Notes: generated by a model not told the origin, from the letters alone. Shown: positions 24,099 to 33,028, numbered from the stretch's first letter. The stretch: 64,000 nucleotides of DNA from Arthrobacter livingstonensis (GCF_003219815.1 NZ_QJVD01000001.1:186001-250000); one strand, 5' to 3'. Numbers and translations: made by a program.

Positions 24099-26939
24099 AT
24101 GAGCTCTGAACTGCCATTCGCCCCGCAGGGAAACGCCGCGGACAACGCGGACAACGCCGCGGACCCTGCGGAGGATACCGATCTGCGCCGCGATGTCCGC
24201 CGCGTCAGCACCCTCCTGGGGGAATCCCTGGTCCGCCAGCACGGCCCGGAACTGCTGGCCATGGTGGAGCAGGTGCGCCTGCTGACCAAGGAATCCAAGG
24301 AGGCGGCGCGCGGGGAGACCGGCACTGGACCGTGGAGCGCCAACGACGTCGCGGAGCAGGTCCGCGAGGTCCTCGCCTCCCTGCCGCTGGAGCAGGCAAC
24401 CGACTTGGTCCGCGCCTTCGCGTTTTACTTCCACCTGGCCAATGCGGCCGAGCAGGTGCACAGGGTCCGCAGCCTGCGCACGCGCCCCGAAAAGGACGGC
24501 TGGCTGGCCAAGGCCGTGACCGAGATTGCCGAGAAGGCCGGTCCCGGGGCGCTCCAAAAAGTGGTCAACGAACTCGACGTCCGCCCCATCTTCACCGCCC
24601 ACCCCACCGAGGCGTCCCGCCGTTCCGTGCTGGACAAGGTGCGCAAGCTTTCGGACATCCTGGCCACGCCGTCCGAGGAAGGCAGCAGCGCGCGCGGCCG
24701 CCAGGACCGCAAACTGGCGGAGATCATCGACCAGATGTGGCAGACGGACGAACTCCGCAAGGTCCGCCCCACCCCCCTGGACGAGGCCCGCAACGCCATC
24801 TACTACCTGCGCAACATCCTGACCGACGCCATGCCGCAGGTCCTGAACGACCTCAGCGGGCTGCTCGGCGAACACGGCGTGACGCTTTCCGAGAACGCCG
24901 TGCCCCTGCGCTTCGGGTCCTGGATCGGTGGCGACCGCGACGGCAACCCGAACGTCACCTCCGAGGTCACCCGCGACGTGTTGGTCCTGCAAAATGCGAA
25001 CGCGGTCAAGATCAGCATCGCCATGATCGACGAGCTGCTATCCATCCTCTCCAACTCCAGCTCGCTGTACGGCGCGGCCGCGGAGCTGACGGAGTCCATC
25101 GCGGTGGACCTGGCGAAGCTGCCCGGGATCGACTCCCGTGTTTTGGAGCTCAACGCCGAGGAGCCGTACCGCCTCAAGCTCACGTGCATCAAGGCCAAGC
25201 TGCTGAACACCCGCAGGCGCGTGGCCGCGGACGGCTACCACGAGCCCGGGCGCGACTACAGCGCCACCGCCGAACTCCTGGCGGACCTGGCACTGCTGGA
25301 AACCTCGCTGCGCAACAACTCGGCCGCACTCGTGGCCGACGGCGCGCTCGCCTCGGTCCGCCGCGCCGTCGCCTCCTTCGGCCTGCACCTGGCCACGCTG
25401 GACATCCGCGAGCACGCGGACCACCACCACGACGCCGTTGGCCAGCTTGTGGACCGCGTCGGCGAGCTGGCCACGCCGTACGCCGAGCTGGATCGGGCCG
25501 GGCGCATGAAGGTCCTGGCTGCCGAGCTGGCCAGCCACCGCCCGCTCTCCGGACATCCGATCAAGCTCGACGGCGGGGCGGACGGCACGTACGACGTCTT
25601 CCGTGTGGTGCGGCGCGCCCTGCACACCTACGGTCCCGATGTGATCGAGACGTACATCATTTCCATGACCCGCGGCGCGGACGACGTCCTGGCAGCGGCC
25701 GTGCTGGCGCGCGAGGCCGGGCTGGTGCAGCTGACGGGCGAAAACCGGTACGCAAAGATTGGCTTTGCCCCGCTGCTGGAAACCGTCGACGAGCTGCGCG
25801 CCTCCGCTGAAATCGTCGACGAACTCCTCTCCGACCCCGCCTACCGCGAACTGGTCCGGCTGCGCGGCAACGTGCAGGAAGTCATGCTCGGCTACTCGGA
25901 CTCCAACAAGGAATCCGGGGTCCTGACCAGCCAGTGGGAGATCCACAAGACCCAGCGCAAGCTGCGGGATGTGGCGCTCAAGCACGGGGTGAACGTGCGG
26001 ATGTTTCACGGCCGCGGCGGCTCCGTGGGCCGCGGCGGCGGTCCCACCTACGACGCGATCATGGCCCAGCCCAACGGCGTGCTTGAGGGTGCCATCAAGT
26101 TCACCGAGCAGGGTGAAGTCATCTCCGACAAGTACTCGCTGCCCGAGTTGGCGCGCGAGAACCTGGAGCTCTCGCTGGCCGCCGTCATGCAGGGCTCGGC
26201 GCTGCACCAGGCGCCACGCCACTCCGAGGAGGATCTGGTCCGCTTCGGCGAGGTCATGGAGATTGTCTCCGACGCGGCCTTCGCCGGCTACCGGACGCTG
26301 ATTGACGACGCGGACCTGCCCGCCTATTTCCTGGCCTCCACCCCGGTGGAGCAGCTGGGCAGCCTGAACATCGGCTCCCGCCCGTCCAAGCGCCCTGACT
26401 CCGGCTCCGGGCTGGGCGGGCTGCGGGCCATCCCGTGGGTGTTCGGCTGGACGCAGTCGCGGCAGATCGTGCCCGGCTGGTTTGGTGTTGGCTCCGGTCT
26501 TCGTGCGGCCCGCGAAGCCGGCCGGGGTGCGGAGCTGGCGGAAATGCTGGACCACTGGCACTTCTTCTCCTCCACCATCTCCAACGTTGAAATGACCCTC
26601 GCCAAGACGGACATGGAGATCGCCGCCCACTACGTCCGCACGCTGGTGCCCGAACCGCTGCAGCACCTCTTCGCCACCATCCGCGCCGAATTTGAGCTCA
26701 CCGTCGCAGAGGTCCGGCTGCTCACCGGCGAGGGGGAGCTCCTGGACAGGCAGCCGCTGCTCAAGCGCTCGCTCAACGTGCGCGACCAGTACCTGGACCC
26801 CATCTCCTACCTGCAGGTGGAGCTGCTGCGCCGCGTCCGCGAGGCCGACATCAGCAAGTCCGAGGTGGACGAGCGCCTGCAGCGGGCCATGCTGATCACC
26901 ATCAACGGTGTCGCCGCCGGCCTGCGCAACACCGGGTAG
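24099..26939 (+). CDS. ppc: Phosphoenolpyruvate carboxylase
   Basis: A 946-residue enzyme that carboxylates phosphoenolpyruvate to oxaloacetate to refill the citric acid cycle. Catalytic motifs are all present: [16 protein letters not shown] (catalytic His), [43 protein letters not shown] (glycine-rich loop with catalytic Arg) and the C-terminal NTG. The N-terminus is preceded by an Asp/Ala repeat ([12 protein letters not shown]). A 66-bp palindrome just downstream should terminate it. Full length for the bacterial family. Confidence 0.97.
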   Translation: MSSELPFAPQGNAADNADNAADPAEDTDLRRDVRRVSTLLGESLVRQHGPELLAMVEQVRLLTKESKEAARGETGTGPWSANDVAEQVREVLASLPLEQATDLVRAFAFYFHLANAAEQVHRVRSLRTRPEKDGWLAKAVTEIAEKAGPGALQKVVNELDVRPIFTAHPTEASRRSVLDKVRKLSDILATPSEEGSSARGRQDRKLAEIIDQMWQTDELRKVRPTPLDEARNAIYYLRNILTDAMPQVLNDLSGLLGEHGVTLSENAVPLRFGSWIGGDRDGNPNVTSEVTRDVLVLQNANAVKISIAMIDELLSILSNSSSLYGAAAELTESIAVDLAKLPGIDSRVLELNAEEPYRLKLTCIKAKLLNTRRRVAADGYHEPGRDYSATAELLADLALLETSLRNNSAALVADGALASVRRAVASFGLHLATLDIREHADHHHDAVGQLVDRVGELATPYAELDRAGRMKVLAAELASHRPLSGHPIKLDGGADGTYDVFRVVRRALHTYGPDVIETYIISMTRGADDVLAAAVLAREAGLVQLTGENRYAKIGFAPLLETVDELRASAEIVDELLSDPAYRELVRLRGNVQEVMLGYSDSNKESGVLTSQWEIHKTQRKLRDVALKHGVNVRMFHGRGGSVGRGGGPTYDAIMAQPNGVLEGAIKFTEQGEVISDKYSLPELARENLELSLAAVMQGSALHQAPRHSEEDLVRFGEVMEIVSDAAFAGYRTLIDDADLPAYFLASTPVEQLGSLNIGSRPSKRPDSGSGLGGLRAIPWVFGWTQSRQIVPGWFGVGSGLRAAREAGRGAELAEMLDHWHFFSSTISNVEMTLAKTDMEIAAHYVRTLVPEPLQHLFATIRAEFELTVAEVRLLTGEGELLDRQPLLKRSLNVRDQYLDPISYLQVELLRRVREADISKSEVDERLQRAMLITINGVAAGLRNTG

Positions 26940-26964
26940 GCGGCGTTTCGATGTGACACCGATT

Positions 26965-27030
26965 AAATGACACCGATCGCGCTTTCTGACACCGGGATCC
27001 CGGTGTCAGAAAGCGCGATCGGTGTCATTT
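26965..27030. terminator. Perfect 66-bp palindrome, terminator of ppc
   Basis: Arms 26965-26997 and 26998-27030 are exact reverse complements meeting at gggatccc. The outer ends are aaatgacacc and ggtgtcattt, then two more T. A third, shorter copy of the outer motif (gtgacaccgatt) lies at 26953-26964, directly before the left arm. A transcript from ppc would form a very long hairpin ending in a U run. Confidence 0.9.
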
Positions 27031-27063
27031 TTGCGCGGGGCCGCTTCCCATTAAGCTGGTCAA

Positions 27064-27369
27064 ATGCCTTCCTTCCGCGCCACGATCCAGATCACCGGCC
27101 TGCGTCCCGGCCACGCCCCTGAAGAAGTCATGGACACTGCCGTCGCGGTGGTCGGGTCCGCCCATGTTGTGGAAGCCAACCAGCTCGACGTCGTGGCCGG
27201 GATTCCGCGGATCACAGTGCGTTTCATGGTGGAGGCCAGCGAGTACGACGCCGAGAATCGCCTTGCCCGCGACGCCGCGGTTTCCCTGCAGCACGGCCTG
27301 CGCTCCGTGGCCCTGACAGGTGCCCTGCGCACCTTCCGCCGCTCGGCCGGAAAGTGGCTCGTCCTCTAA
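27064..27369 (+). CDS. Conserved-looking hypothetical protein, 101 residues
   Basis: A small soluble protein with a ferredoxin-like alternation of strands and helices (SFRATIQITGLRPGHAPEEV, ITVRFMVEASEYDAENRLA, LRTFRRSAGKWLVL). No family recognised. A start at 27064 follows ctggtcaa, with no clear ribosome-binding site; it lies 34 bp after the palindrome and so may be expressed from its own promoter. Confidence 0.6.
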   Translation: MPSFRATIQITGLRPGHAPEEVMDTAVAVVGSAHVVEANQLDVVAGIPRITVRFMVEASEYDAENRLARDAAVSLQHGLRSVALTGALRTFRRSAGKWLVL

Positions 27370-27416
27370 TACGGCGATCACCCATAAAACCTGGCCCTGA
27401 GTCGCTATGCGACGTC

Positions 27417-27471
27417 GAGTGCGCACATATTGCCGCCTTCCGCGGCAGAAAGCCGCGTTAAGTGCGCACTC
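27417..27471. promoter_or_regulatory. Nested inverted repeat upstream of the Asp23 operon
   Basis: gagtgcgcac at 27417-27426 pairs with gtgcgcactc at 27462-27471. Inside it tgccgc (27431-27436) pairs with gcggca (27442-27447). The element lies 140 bp before the Asp23 start, after the gene at 27064. It could terminate that gene or regulate the operon; there is no U tract. Confidence 0.45.
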
Positions 27472-27610
27472 ACCCCACTGTGAATGTGACGCAGATCACT
27501 CCAAATTGACCGTGACGATTGCAGTCCCCGGCACGCCTTACTTGTGTAGGCGCCACACGGCACCGAGCTTGAGCAAATATCGGACACGAAGAATTTCGGG
27601 AGTGATTATT

Positions 27611-28129
27611 TTGACTACTCAGCCTCAGGGAAAGACCCCGGCAACAGTACAGGCCACGGCCACCAAGCCGGCCGCCAGCACCACGGCCACTGGCCGCGGA
27701 ACCACCACGGTGGCAGACGGCGTCGTCGCCAAGGTTGCCGGCATTGCCGCCCAGGACATCGCCGGCGTTTACGCGCTCGGTGGCGGCGCCGCCCGTGCCC
27801 TTGGCACGCTGCGCGAGGCCGTGGGCCAGAGGGACCTCACCCAGGGCGTCAGCGTCGAGGTCGGCCAGACGCAGGTGGCCGTCGATGTGACACTCGTCGT
27901 GGAGTACCCGCACCCGCTGCAGAAGGTCGCGGACAACGTCCGTGACGCCATCTACGCCGCCGTCGAAGACGTGGTGGGTATGGAGGTCACCGAGGTCAAC
28001 GTCTCCATCACCGACATCCACATCTCGGGTGATGAGCCGGAAGAGAAGCAGGCCGAGGACAGCCGCGTCGACACTAGGAACATTGACGACGCCGTGGAGC
28101 CCCGGACGCGTGAGGCCCGCGTTTCATGA
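27611..28129 (+). CDS. Asp23/Gls24-family envelope stress protein
   Basis: A 172-residue Asp23/Gls24 protein. The N-terminus is an Ala/Thr-rich linker. The Asp23 domain runs from about residue 38 (TTVADGVVAKVAGIAAQDIA) through GVSVEVGQTQVAVDVTLVV and VEDVVGMEVTEVNVSITDI. In Staphylococcus Asp23 coats the inner face of the membrane through AmaP and its loss triggers cell-wall stress. The start is taken as TTG at 27611, with GGGAG about 8 nt before; a GTG at 27602 would overlap that site. It heads a run of genes with 4-bp overlaps. Confidence 0.92.
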   Translation: MTTQPQGKTPATVQATATKPAASTTATGRGTTTVADGVVAKVAGIAAQDIAGVYALGGGAARALGTLREAVGQRDLTQGVSVEVGQTQVAVDVTLVVEYPHPLQKVADNVRDAIYAAVEDVVGMEVTEVNVSITDIHISGDEPEEKQAEDSRVDTRNIDDAVEPRTREARVS

Positions 28130-28317
28130 GCTCGACAACCACAGGCGTCGCCGTAGGGGCAACCCTGGCGATTTCGGCCCTGGCGTTCGGATTTTGGGCG
28201 ATGCTCCTGGTGGCGCTGTTCATGGCTGTCGGGGCCGTCGTCGGGCGGACCATGGAGGGCCGGCTGGACCTGCGCGGCGCCTTTGACGCACTGCGCGGCA
28301 AGCGGACCTCGTCATGA
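28126..28317 (+). CDS. DUF2273-like small membrane protein
   Basis: A 63-residue protein with one long or two short membrane helices (VAVGATLAISALAFGFWAML, then LLVALFMAVGAVVGRTM) and a basic tail (RLDLRGAFDALRGKRTSS). It resembles DUF2273 proteins, which accompany Asp23/AmaP genes in Gram-positive bacteria. ATGA overlaps at both ends put it firmly in the operon. Confidence 0.8.
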   Translation: MSSTTTGVAVGATLAISALAFGFWAMLLVALFMAVGAVVGRTMEGRLDLRGAFDALRGKRTSS

Positions 28318-28679
28318 GTGCGGGCACGCTGGAAAACACGCGTGCCGGGCACACCGCCATCTCCGCCGGAACCTTGCAACGGTTGGTCGCCGCCATTGCG
28401 GCCGACGCCTTCAAGGTGCCGATGAATCAGGTGCGTGCCGGGGTGCGTGACGGGCAGGGACAACTCAGCGTCTCGCTCGCACTGGCGCTGGCCACCGTGC
28501 CGCTTTCCGAGCTGGCCGGCAGTGCCCGGGCGGGCGTCGACCAGGCCGTGTTCTCCCGGGCGGCCACCGCACGGGAGACCATTGTCCGGCGCGTCCAGGA
28601 CCTGTCCGGCAGCAGTGTGGGACAGGTGGACATCCGCTTTACCGGAGTGCACGTGGAAAACAGGGAGAGAGTCCAATGA
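28314..28679 (+). CDS. Small Asp23-like protein
   Basis: A 121-residue soluble protein with the strand-helix order of an Asp23 domain: AISAGTLQRLVAAIAADAFK, then GQLSVSLALALATVPL, and a C-terminal SVGQVDIRFTGVHVENRE that matches the closing strand of Asp23. Divergent, so family membership is inferred from pattern and location. Overlaps both neighbours by 4 bp. Confidence 0.65.
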   Translation: MSAGTLENTRAGHTAISAGTLQRLVAAIAADAFKVPMNQVRAGVRDGQGQLSVSLALALATVPLSELAGSARAGVDQAVFSRAATARETIVRRVQDLSGSSVGQVDIRFTGVHVENRERVQ

Positions 28680-29257
28680 GCCAGACACCATTCATGCGGC
28701 GCACGGGCCGGCGGGAGACACATTCGCCCCGCTCGGCACTGTCCATTGTGACGGCAGTCGTCTTGCTGGCCGCAGTGCTGTGGTTGGCCCTGGAGCTGGT
28801 GCTGTCCGCGACAGGCAACGCCGCGCTCCTGATTGCACCGGCTGAGCTGATGCAGCGGACCGCGTCGTTGGGAACGGCTACCGTACCGGCGGCACTGACC
28901 GCCGCCGGCATCGTGATCGCCGTGGCCGGTGTGGCCTATGTATTGACCGCAATCCTGCCCGGCACCAAACCCCGCCATGTGATCGAAAACCCGCGTTCCG
29001 CCGTTGTGGTGGAACGTGAAGTGCTCGCTTCGGCGTTGGCCCGGACGGCCCGCACCATGGCCCGCCTGGCACCCGAACAAGTCACGGCAAGCGTGGGACA
29101 CCGGGACGTTCAGGTCCGGGTTCACCCCACTTCGGGCAAGCCCGTGGACCAGCAGGCCATCCAGGAAGCCGTGGACCGGGAAGTCTCCGGATATTCCCTG
29201 GCCCGGGCGCTGAAGGTGACCGTCGTGGTTGCCCCGCAGGGGGCGGTGGGCGTATGA
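28676..29257 (+). CDS. DUF6286-like membrane protein of the Asp23 operon
   Basis: A 193-residue protein with two membrane helices (SALSIVTAVVLLAAVLWLAL and VPAALTAAGIVIAVAGVAYV) and a C-terminal cytoplasmic domain (VVVEREVLASALARTARTMA through SLARALKVTVVVAP) resembling the soluble part of Asp23/AmaP partner proteins. It may be a second membrane anchor. Overlaps both neighbours by 4 bp. Confidence 0.75.
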   Translation: MSQTPFMRRTGRRETHSPRSALSIVTAVVLLAAVLWLALELVLSATGNAALLIAPAELMQRTASLGTATVPAALTAAGIVIAVAGVAYVLTAILPGTKPRHVIENPRSAVVVEREVLASALARTARTMARLAPEQVTASVGHRDVQVRVHPTSGKPVDQQAIQEAVDREVSGYSLARALKVTVVVAPQGAVGV

Positions 29258-29856
29258 ACGGCACCCGCCGCGGACTAAACCGCGTACTGTTGGGGGCGTT
29301 CGGACTGGTCCTCATCGCTTTGGGCGCACTCGCCGTGTTGGCCGGAACCGGGCCGGACTTTGCGAAGGCCTGGACGCGGACCGGAACCGGTTGGTGGGCC
29401 CGCATCCAGGACCTGCTGGCATCGGCGAAGATTCCCGGCCAGGACATCAGCTGGTGGACCCTGGCCGTCATGGGACTGCTCCTGGTGGCCGGCGTCCTGC
29501 TGGTTTGCTGGATCGCCTCCCAGGGTGGCGGGCGCACCAAGCAGCTGTGCACCAGCGACGACGACGCCGGCACCACCACGGTGGAAACCGCCGTCGCCGG
29601 CCAAGCCATCAAGGCGGCACTGGCCGACAACAAGCAGGTCCTCTCGACCGCGGTCCAGGCATGGGAGCTCAAGGGCGGCAGCGGACTGAGGATCAGCCTG
29701 CAGGCCCGCAAGGGAGCCTCTCCCAGGGAGCTGATGGCGGTGCTCGATGAACTTGTCGGCGGCCTAGACGTCCTTCTGGGCGAAGAGATCCCCGTCTTGA
29801 TCCGCATCAAGGCAGGCACCCGGTCACGGTTTGCCCGCACCGAACGTGTTACGTAA
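29254..29856 (+). CDS. AmaP-like alkaline-shock membrane anchor
   Basis: A 200-residue protein built like AmaP: an N-terminal helix (LLGAFGLVLIALGALAVLAG), a ~35-residue loop, a second helix (WWTLAVMGLLLVAGVLLVCW), then a cytoplasmic domain (TTTVETAVAGQAIKAALADN through LDELVGGLDVLLGEEIPVLI). AmaP tethers Asp23 to the membrane. It ends the five-gene set joined by 4-bp overlaps; CsbD follows after 45 bp. Confidence 0.82.
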   Translation: MNGTRRGLNRVLLGAFGLVLIALGALAVLAGTGPDFAKAWTRTGTGWWARIQDLLASAKIPGQDISWWTLAVMGLLLVAGVLLVCWIASQGGGRTKQLCTSDDDAGTTTVETAVAGQAIKAALADNKQVLSTAVQAWELKGGSGLRISLQARKGASPRELMAVLDELVGGLDVLLGEEIPVLIRIKAGTRSRFARTERVT

Positions 29857-29901
29857 AAAACGTGTGGCCGGAGACACAACACAACTAATAAGGAGTACGT
29901 C

Positions 29902-30132
29902 ATGGGACTGAACGACAAGATCGGCAACAGTGCGGAAAAGGGCCTCGGCTCGGCCAAGGAAGAGGCCGGCAAGCTCGTCGGCAATGACGAGCTGATACAC
30001 GAAGGCCAGCGCGAGCAGGCATCCGCTGAAGCCAAGCAGGCAGGCGAGAAGATCAAGGATGCAGCCGCCGAGGCAGGCTTCAACATCAAGAACGCCGCCC
30101 AGAAGCTCAAGGACGGCTTTACCAAGCACTAG
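29902..30132 (+). CDS. CsbD-family stress protein
   Basis: A 76-residue hydrophilic, Lys/Glu/Ala-rich protein of the CsbD family (GLNDKIGNSAEKGLGSAKEE, LVGNDELIHEGQREQASAEA). In Bacillus csbD is a general stress gene of the sigma-B regulon. AAGGAG sits about 7 nt before the ATG. Confidence 0.93.
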   Translation: MGLNDKIGNSAEKGLGSAKEEAGKLVGNDELIHEGQREQASAEAKQAGEKIKDAAAEAGFNIKNAAQKLKDGFTKH

Positions 30133-30206
30133 GCTCCATCTCTACGCTCCGCGCAGCAGCGCACAGGACATCACGCACGCAGCATCACACACCTTGGGAG
30201 AACACC

Positions 30207-30464
30207 GTGGGTTTCTTTGGATTTATCATTCTTGGCCTGATTGTCGGAGCCATCGTCAAGGCCCTCATGCCCGGCAAGGTCGGGGGCGGATGGGGCACCA
30301 GCCTGATCCTGGGCATTGTCGGGGCGCTGGTTGGAGGGCTGTTGGGCTCGCTCATCTTCCACGCAAGCCTTGGAACGTTCTTTGACCTGCGCACCTGGCT
30401 GCTGTCGATTGTCGGCGGGCTGGTGGTGGCGTTCGGTTATGGCGCCATCAAGGGCCGTAACTAA
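30207..30464 (+). CDS. GlsB/YeaQ/YmgE-family stress membrane protein
   Basis: An 85-residue, Gly-rich membrane protein: GFFGFIILGLIVGAIVKALM, PGKVGGGWGTSLILGIVGAL, and LLSIVGGLVVAFGYGAIKGR. This transglycosylase-associated-like family (GlsB) is often linked to Gls24/Asp23 genes. The start at 30207 is GTG with a good GGGAG site. A terminator-like hairpin follows. Confidence 0.92.
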   Translation: MGFFGFIILGLIVGAIVKALMPGKVGGGWGTSLILGIVGALVGGLLGSLIFHASLGTFFDLRTWLLSIVGGLVVAFGYGAIKGRN

Positions 30465-30483
30465 GCGTCGCAATCAAGGCTGC

Positions 30484-30525
30484 CACTGTTGGCCGGCGGA
30501 GTCATTCACTCCGGCGCCAACAGTG
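30484..30525 (+). terminator. Imperfect hairpin after the GlsB gene
   Basis: cactgttggccggcggagt (30484-30502) and actccggcgccaacagtg (30508-30525) pair over at least 15 positions with a small internal bulge and a 5-nt loop. No U tract follows. It separates the Asp23-AmaP-CsbD-GlsB set from the sigma-factor operon. Confidence 0.6.
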
Positions 30526-30619
30526 CGCATATGCTCATAACCACCCCTGTGGACCACTGTCTGCGCTCCGCCCAGCAGCGCGGAGCGCGGGACCCGAACC
30601 CCGGAAGGGACGCAAGACG

Positions 30620-31189
30620 ATGACGCCCAGCAATTCGTCAGCCAACCGGCTCGCCGACGCCCCTGACGCCGTCCTGGCAGAGCGTGCCGGCGACGGTGAC
30701 GTGGCCGCCTTTGAAACGCTCGTGCGCCGGCACGGTCCGCTCATGCGGGCGTATTCACGCCGCCTGATGAGTTCGCCGGCCGAGGCCGACGACGTGGTGC
30801 AGGAATCGCTCATCACGGCCTGGAAAGAGATTGGGAACCTGCGGGACGGAACCGCCGTAAGATCATGGCTCATGCGCGTAGTGGGGCACCGGGCGGTCGA
30901 TGCCGGCCGGCGTCGAAAATCCCACAGCAACGTGGCCGACCAGCACGAGCTACCCGACCGGGCCCCCGGCCCCGAACGGGCGGCCGTCAGTGGATCCGCC
31001 GGCCAGGCACTCAGCCGGGCCCTGGCCAAGTTGCCTGAGGAACAACGGCGATGTTGGGTCTTGAAGGAGTACGGCGGCCAGTCGTATGACGACATTGCCC
31101 AAACCCTGGGCATCAGCACCGCCAGCGTGCGCGGCCGGTTGGCGCGGGCACGGACAACGCTTGTGACGGAATTGGAGGAATGGCGATGA
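30620..31189 (+). CDS. ECF-type RNA polymerase sigma factor
   Basis: A 189-residue sigma-70-family factor with only regions 2 and 4. Region 2: LMRAYSRRLMSSPAEADDVV then QESLITAWKEI; linker with RRRKSHSN; region 4: LPEEQRRCWVLKEYGGQSYD then DIAQTLGISTASVRGRLARA. The next gene, overlapping by 4 bp, carries an anti-sigma zinc motif. Its location after the Asp23 genes suggests that it drives this locus. GGAAGGGA lies a short distance before the start. Confidence 0.93.
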   Translation: MTPSNSSANRLADAPDAVLAERAGDGDVAAFETLVRRHGPLMRAYSRRLMSSPAEADDVVQESLITAWKEIGNLRDGTAVRSWLMRVVGHRAVDAGRRRKSHSNVADQHELPDRAPGPERAAVSGSAGQALSRALAKLPEEQRRCWVLKEYGGQSYDDIAQTLGISTASVRGRLARARTTLVTELEEWR

Positions 31190-31776
31190 ACCCCACCCGT
31201 GATTGCGGCCGGAGCATCGAAGACCTCAGCGACTACCTGGAGACGGGCAGGTCCGACGACGCCTTGCACATTGAGTACTGCCCGCAATGCCAGGCGCGGC
31301 TTGCCGGGTTGCGCGGTTTGCACGCCGCGGCGCTTGAGCTGCTGGACGACGATGTCACCTCGGCGGCCGCCGACGAACCCGGATGGCTTGATGCCATGCT
31401 GGCCAACCTGCGGCTGGAAACCCGGGCCGGGCGCTCGATTCCGCTCACCGGCGGCCCGCACGAGACCTTGACCGAGACGGAAGGGTCAGTGATTGCCCTG
31501 GTGCGGAACGTGGGCGACTCCCTGGGCGGGGTGCTGATCGGCAAGTGCCGCCTGGACGGTGACGTTGACGTTGCGGGCGCCCCCGTCGACGTGAACATCA
31601 ACGTCTCCGCCCTGTACGGCCACCCCCTGCCCGCGCTGGCCGAAGAGCTGCGCCAGGTGGTCATGGCCGAGCTGCTGGTCCAGACCGAGCTCAACGTTGC
31701 CACGGTGAACGTGGCGTTTACCGACATGCGGGAAGTGGCTGTCGAAACAGATACGGCCGAAAGGGGCGAGGCATGA
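31186..31776 (+). CDS. Zinc-finger anti-sigma domain fused to an Asp23/Gls24 domain
   Basis: A 196-residue protein. Residues 1-45 match a ZAS anti-sigma motif: Cys7, then His28-x3-Cys32-x2-Cys35 in ALHIEYCPQCQARL, following SIEDLSDYLETG. Residues about 98-190 are an Asp23/Gls24-like domain (GSVIALVRNVGDSLGGVLIG, VDVNINVSALYGHPL, ELNVATVNVAFTDM). No membrane helix is present. It starts inside the sigma stop codon (ATGA), with GGAGG 7 nt upstream; the ATG at 31180 is too close to that site. The inferred role is to hold the sigma factor until Asp23-linked envelope stress is sensed. I know of no described protein with this pairing. Confidence 0.78.
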   Translation: MNPTRDCGRSIEDLSDYLETGRSDDALHIEYCPQCQARLAGLRGLHAAALELLDDDVTSAAADEPGWLDAMLANLRLETRAGRSIPLTGGPHETLTETEGSVIALVRNVGDSLGGVLIGKCRLDGDVDVAGAPVDVNINVSALYGHPLPALAEELRQVVMAELLVQTELNVATVNVAFTDMREVAVETDTAERGEA

Positions 31777-32111
31777 GCCTGGAAGAACAGCTCCGTGAAT
31801 TGGTCCTTGGCCTGGACGGGGTGGCCACGGTGTATTCGGCCGACCCGTTGTGGCTGACGGTGGTCAAACAGGTGGGTGCGCTGCTCTCGGCCGGCGAGGA
31901 GGCCGCCGAGGTGCCGTTTGTGGTGTGCCGGGTGGACGGCGACGGCGAAACGCCCGTCATGACGGTGCAGATCAGGATCGGCACCGACGGCGGCGTCCCG
32001 GCCCCGGCGCTGGCCCGCGGAGTGGCCGCGGCCATCCGCGAATTCGTGGGCCGGGAGCGGCCGGAACTGGAGGTGGTCGCCGCTGTGGAAATTGCCGCGA
32101 TCGGTGTCTAG
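31773..32111 (+). CDS. Small Asp23-like protein of the sigma operon
   Basis: A 112-residue soluble protein (SLEEQLRELVLGLDGVATVY, then PVMTVQIRIGTDGGVPAPAL, ending ELEVVAAVEIAAIGV). The strand-helix-strand order and the ALARGVAAAIREFV helix resemble an Asp23 domain, but similarity is weak. It overlaps the anti-sigma fusion by 4 bp and is probably co-translated with it. It converges with the pseudouridine synthase (4-bp overlap). Confidence 0.6.
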   Translation: MSLEEQLRELVLGLDGVATVYSADPLWLTVVKQVGALLSAGEEAAEVPFVVCRVDGDGETPVMTVQIRIGTDGGVPAPALARGVAAAIREFVGRERPELEVVAAVEIAAIGV

Positions 32112-33028
32112 CTGGGGAAGGCGGAGAGCTGCAGCTTGGAGGAGTACGACGCCGGCTGACCCGTGAGCGGGTCCGTGAAGGATATGCTGTGGGCCAGCAG
32201 CTGGAGCGGCTTGGTGTAGTCGTCCGGGGACTGTTCGTGGAGGACCGGATAAAACGGGTCGTTGAGGATACCGATGCCCTGCGTGGCCAGGTGGACGCGC
32301 AGCTGGTGGGTCTTGCCGGTGTGCGGCGCGAGATCGTACAAACCGAGTACTTCGCCTGAGGCGGGGTCAACCCGCGTGTCCATCAGCTCGATCCGCGTTT
32401 CCGCGTTGGGCTCCCCGGGGACTTCCTCGGCCAGCAGATAGGTGCGGGACTTGACCATCCGGCTGCGGACCACCAGCGGGAATGCGAGCTCCGGGCGGAC
32501 GGGCGCCACCGCCCGGTACGACTTTTGGATGCGGCGCCTTTCAAACAGCAGCTGGTACTTGCCGCGGGTCTCCGGGTTGGCGGAGAACAGCAGCACACCC
32601 GCCGTCATGCGGTCCAGCCGGTGGATCGGCACCAGGTCCGGCAGGTCCAGCAGCACGCGCAGCCGGACCAGCGCGGATTCCTGCACGTACATGCCGCCGG
32701 GCGTGGTGGGCAAAAAGTGCGGCTTGTCCACGACCACCAGGTCGTCGTCCTGGTGCAGGATGGACAACTCCACCGGCAGACGGGTTTCCACCGGAAGTTC
32801 GCGGTAATACCAAATGAACAGGTGCTCGTGCAACGGAGTTTTCGGGGTCACTGTCTCGCCCCCGAGGGCCTTGACCTCCCCGCGGACAAAACGGTCAACG
32901 ATTCCCGCAGGGTCCACATGGCTGAACTTGTCCAGCACGTACTCCATGGCGGTGCCCCAAGGGCCTTCCGCCGGCATTCTCATGCGGGTCGCATTGACCC
33001 CGTTGCGCACGGGAAGCGGGGATTTCAT
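32108..33028 (-). CDS. RluA-family pseudouridine synthase
   Basis: A 306-residue enzyme that isomerises uridine in RNA. The catalytic motif is IHRLDRMTAGVLLFS, with the Asp of HRLDR as nucleophile. The RluA core continues with KSYRAVAPV, LVVRSRMVKSRTY and HTGKTHQLRVHLATQGIGI. The N-terminal 80 residues lack a clear S4 domain. Target RNA is unknown. The ATG at 33028 is preceded by a GAAGGG; a GTG at 33031 is one codon earlier. Confidence 0.9.
   Translation of the reverse strand: MKSPLPVRNGVNATRMRMPAEGPWGTAMEYVLDKFSHVDPAGIVDRFVRGEVKALGGETVTPKTPLHEHLFIWYYRELPVETRLPVELSILHQDDDLVVVDKPHFLPTTPGGMYVQESALVRLRVLLDLPDLVPIHRLDRMTAGVLLFSANPETRGKYQLLFERRRIQKSYRAVAPVRPELAFPLVVRSRMVKSRTYLLAEEVPGEPNAETRIELMDTRVDPASGEVLGLYDLAPHTGKTHQLRVHLATQGIGILNDPFYPVLHEQSPDDYTKPLQLLAHSISFTDPLTGQPASYSSKLQLSAFPS

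Noticed and set aside
24992-26666. Long minus-strand frames inside ppc
   Set aside because: Antisense shadows of a high-GC gene; composition is low-complexity and ppc motifs are complete on the plus strand.
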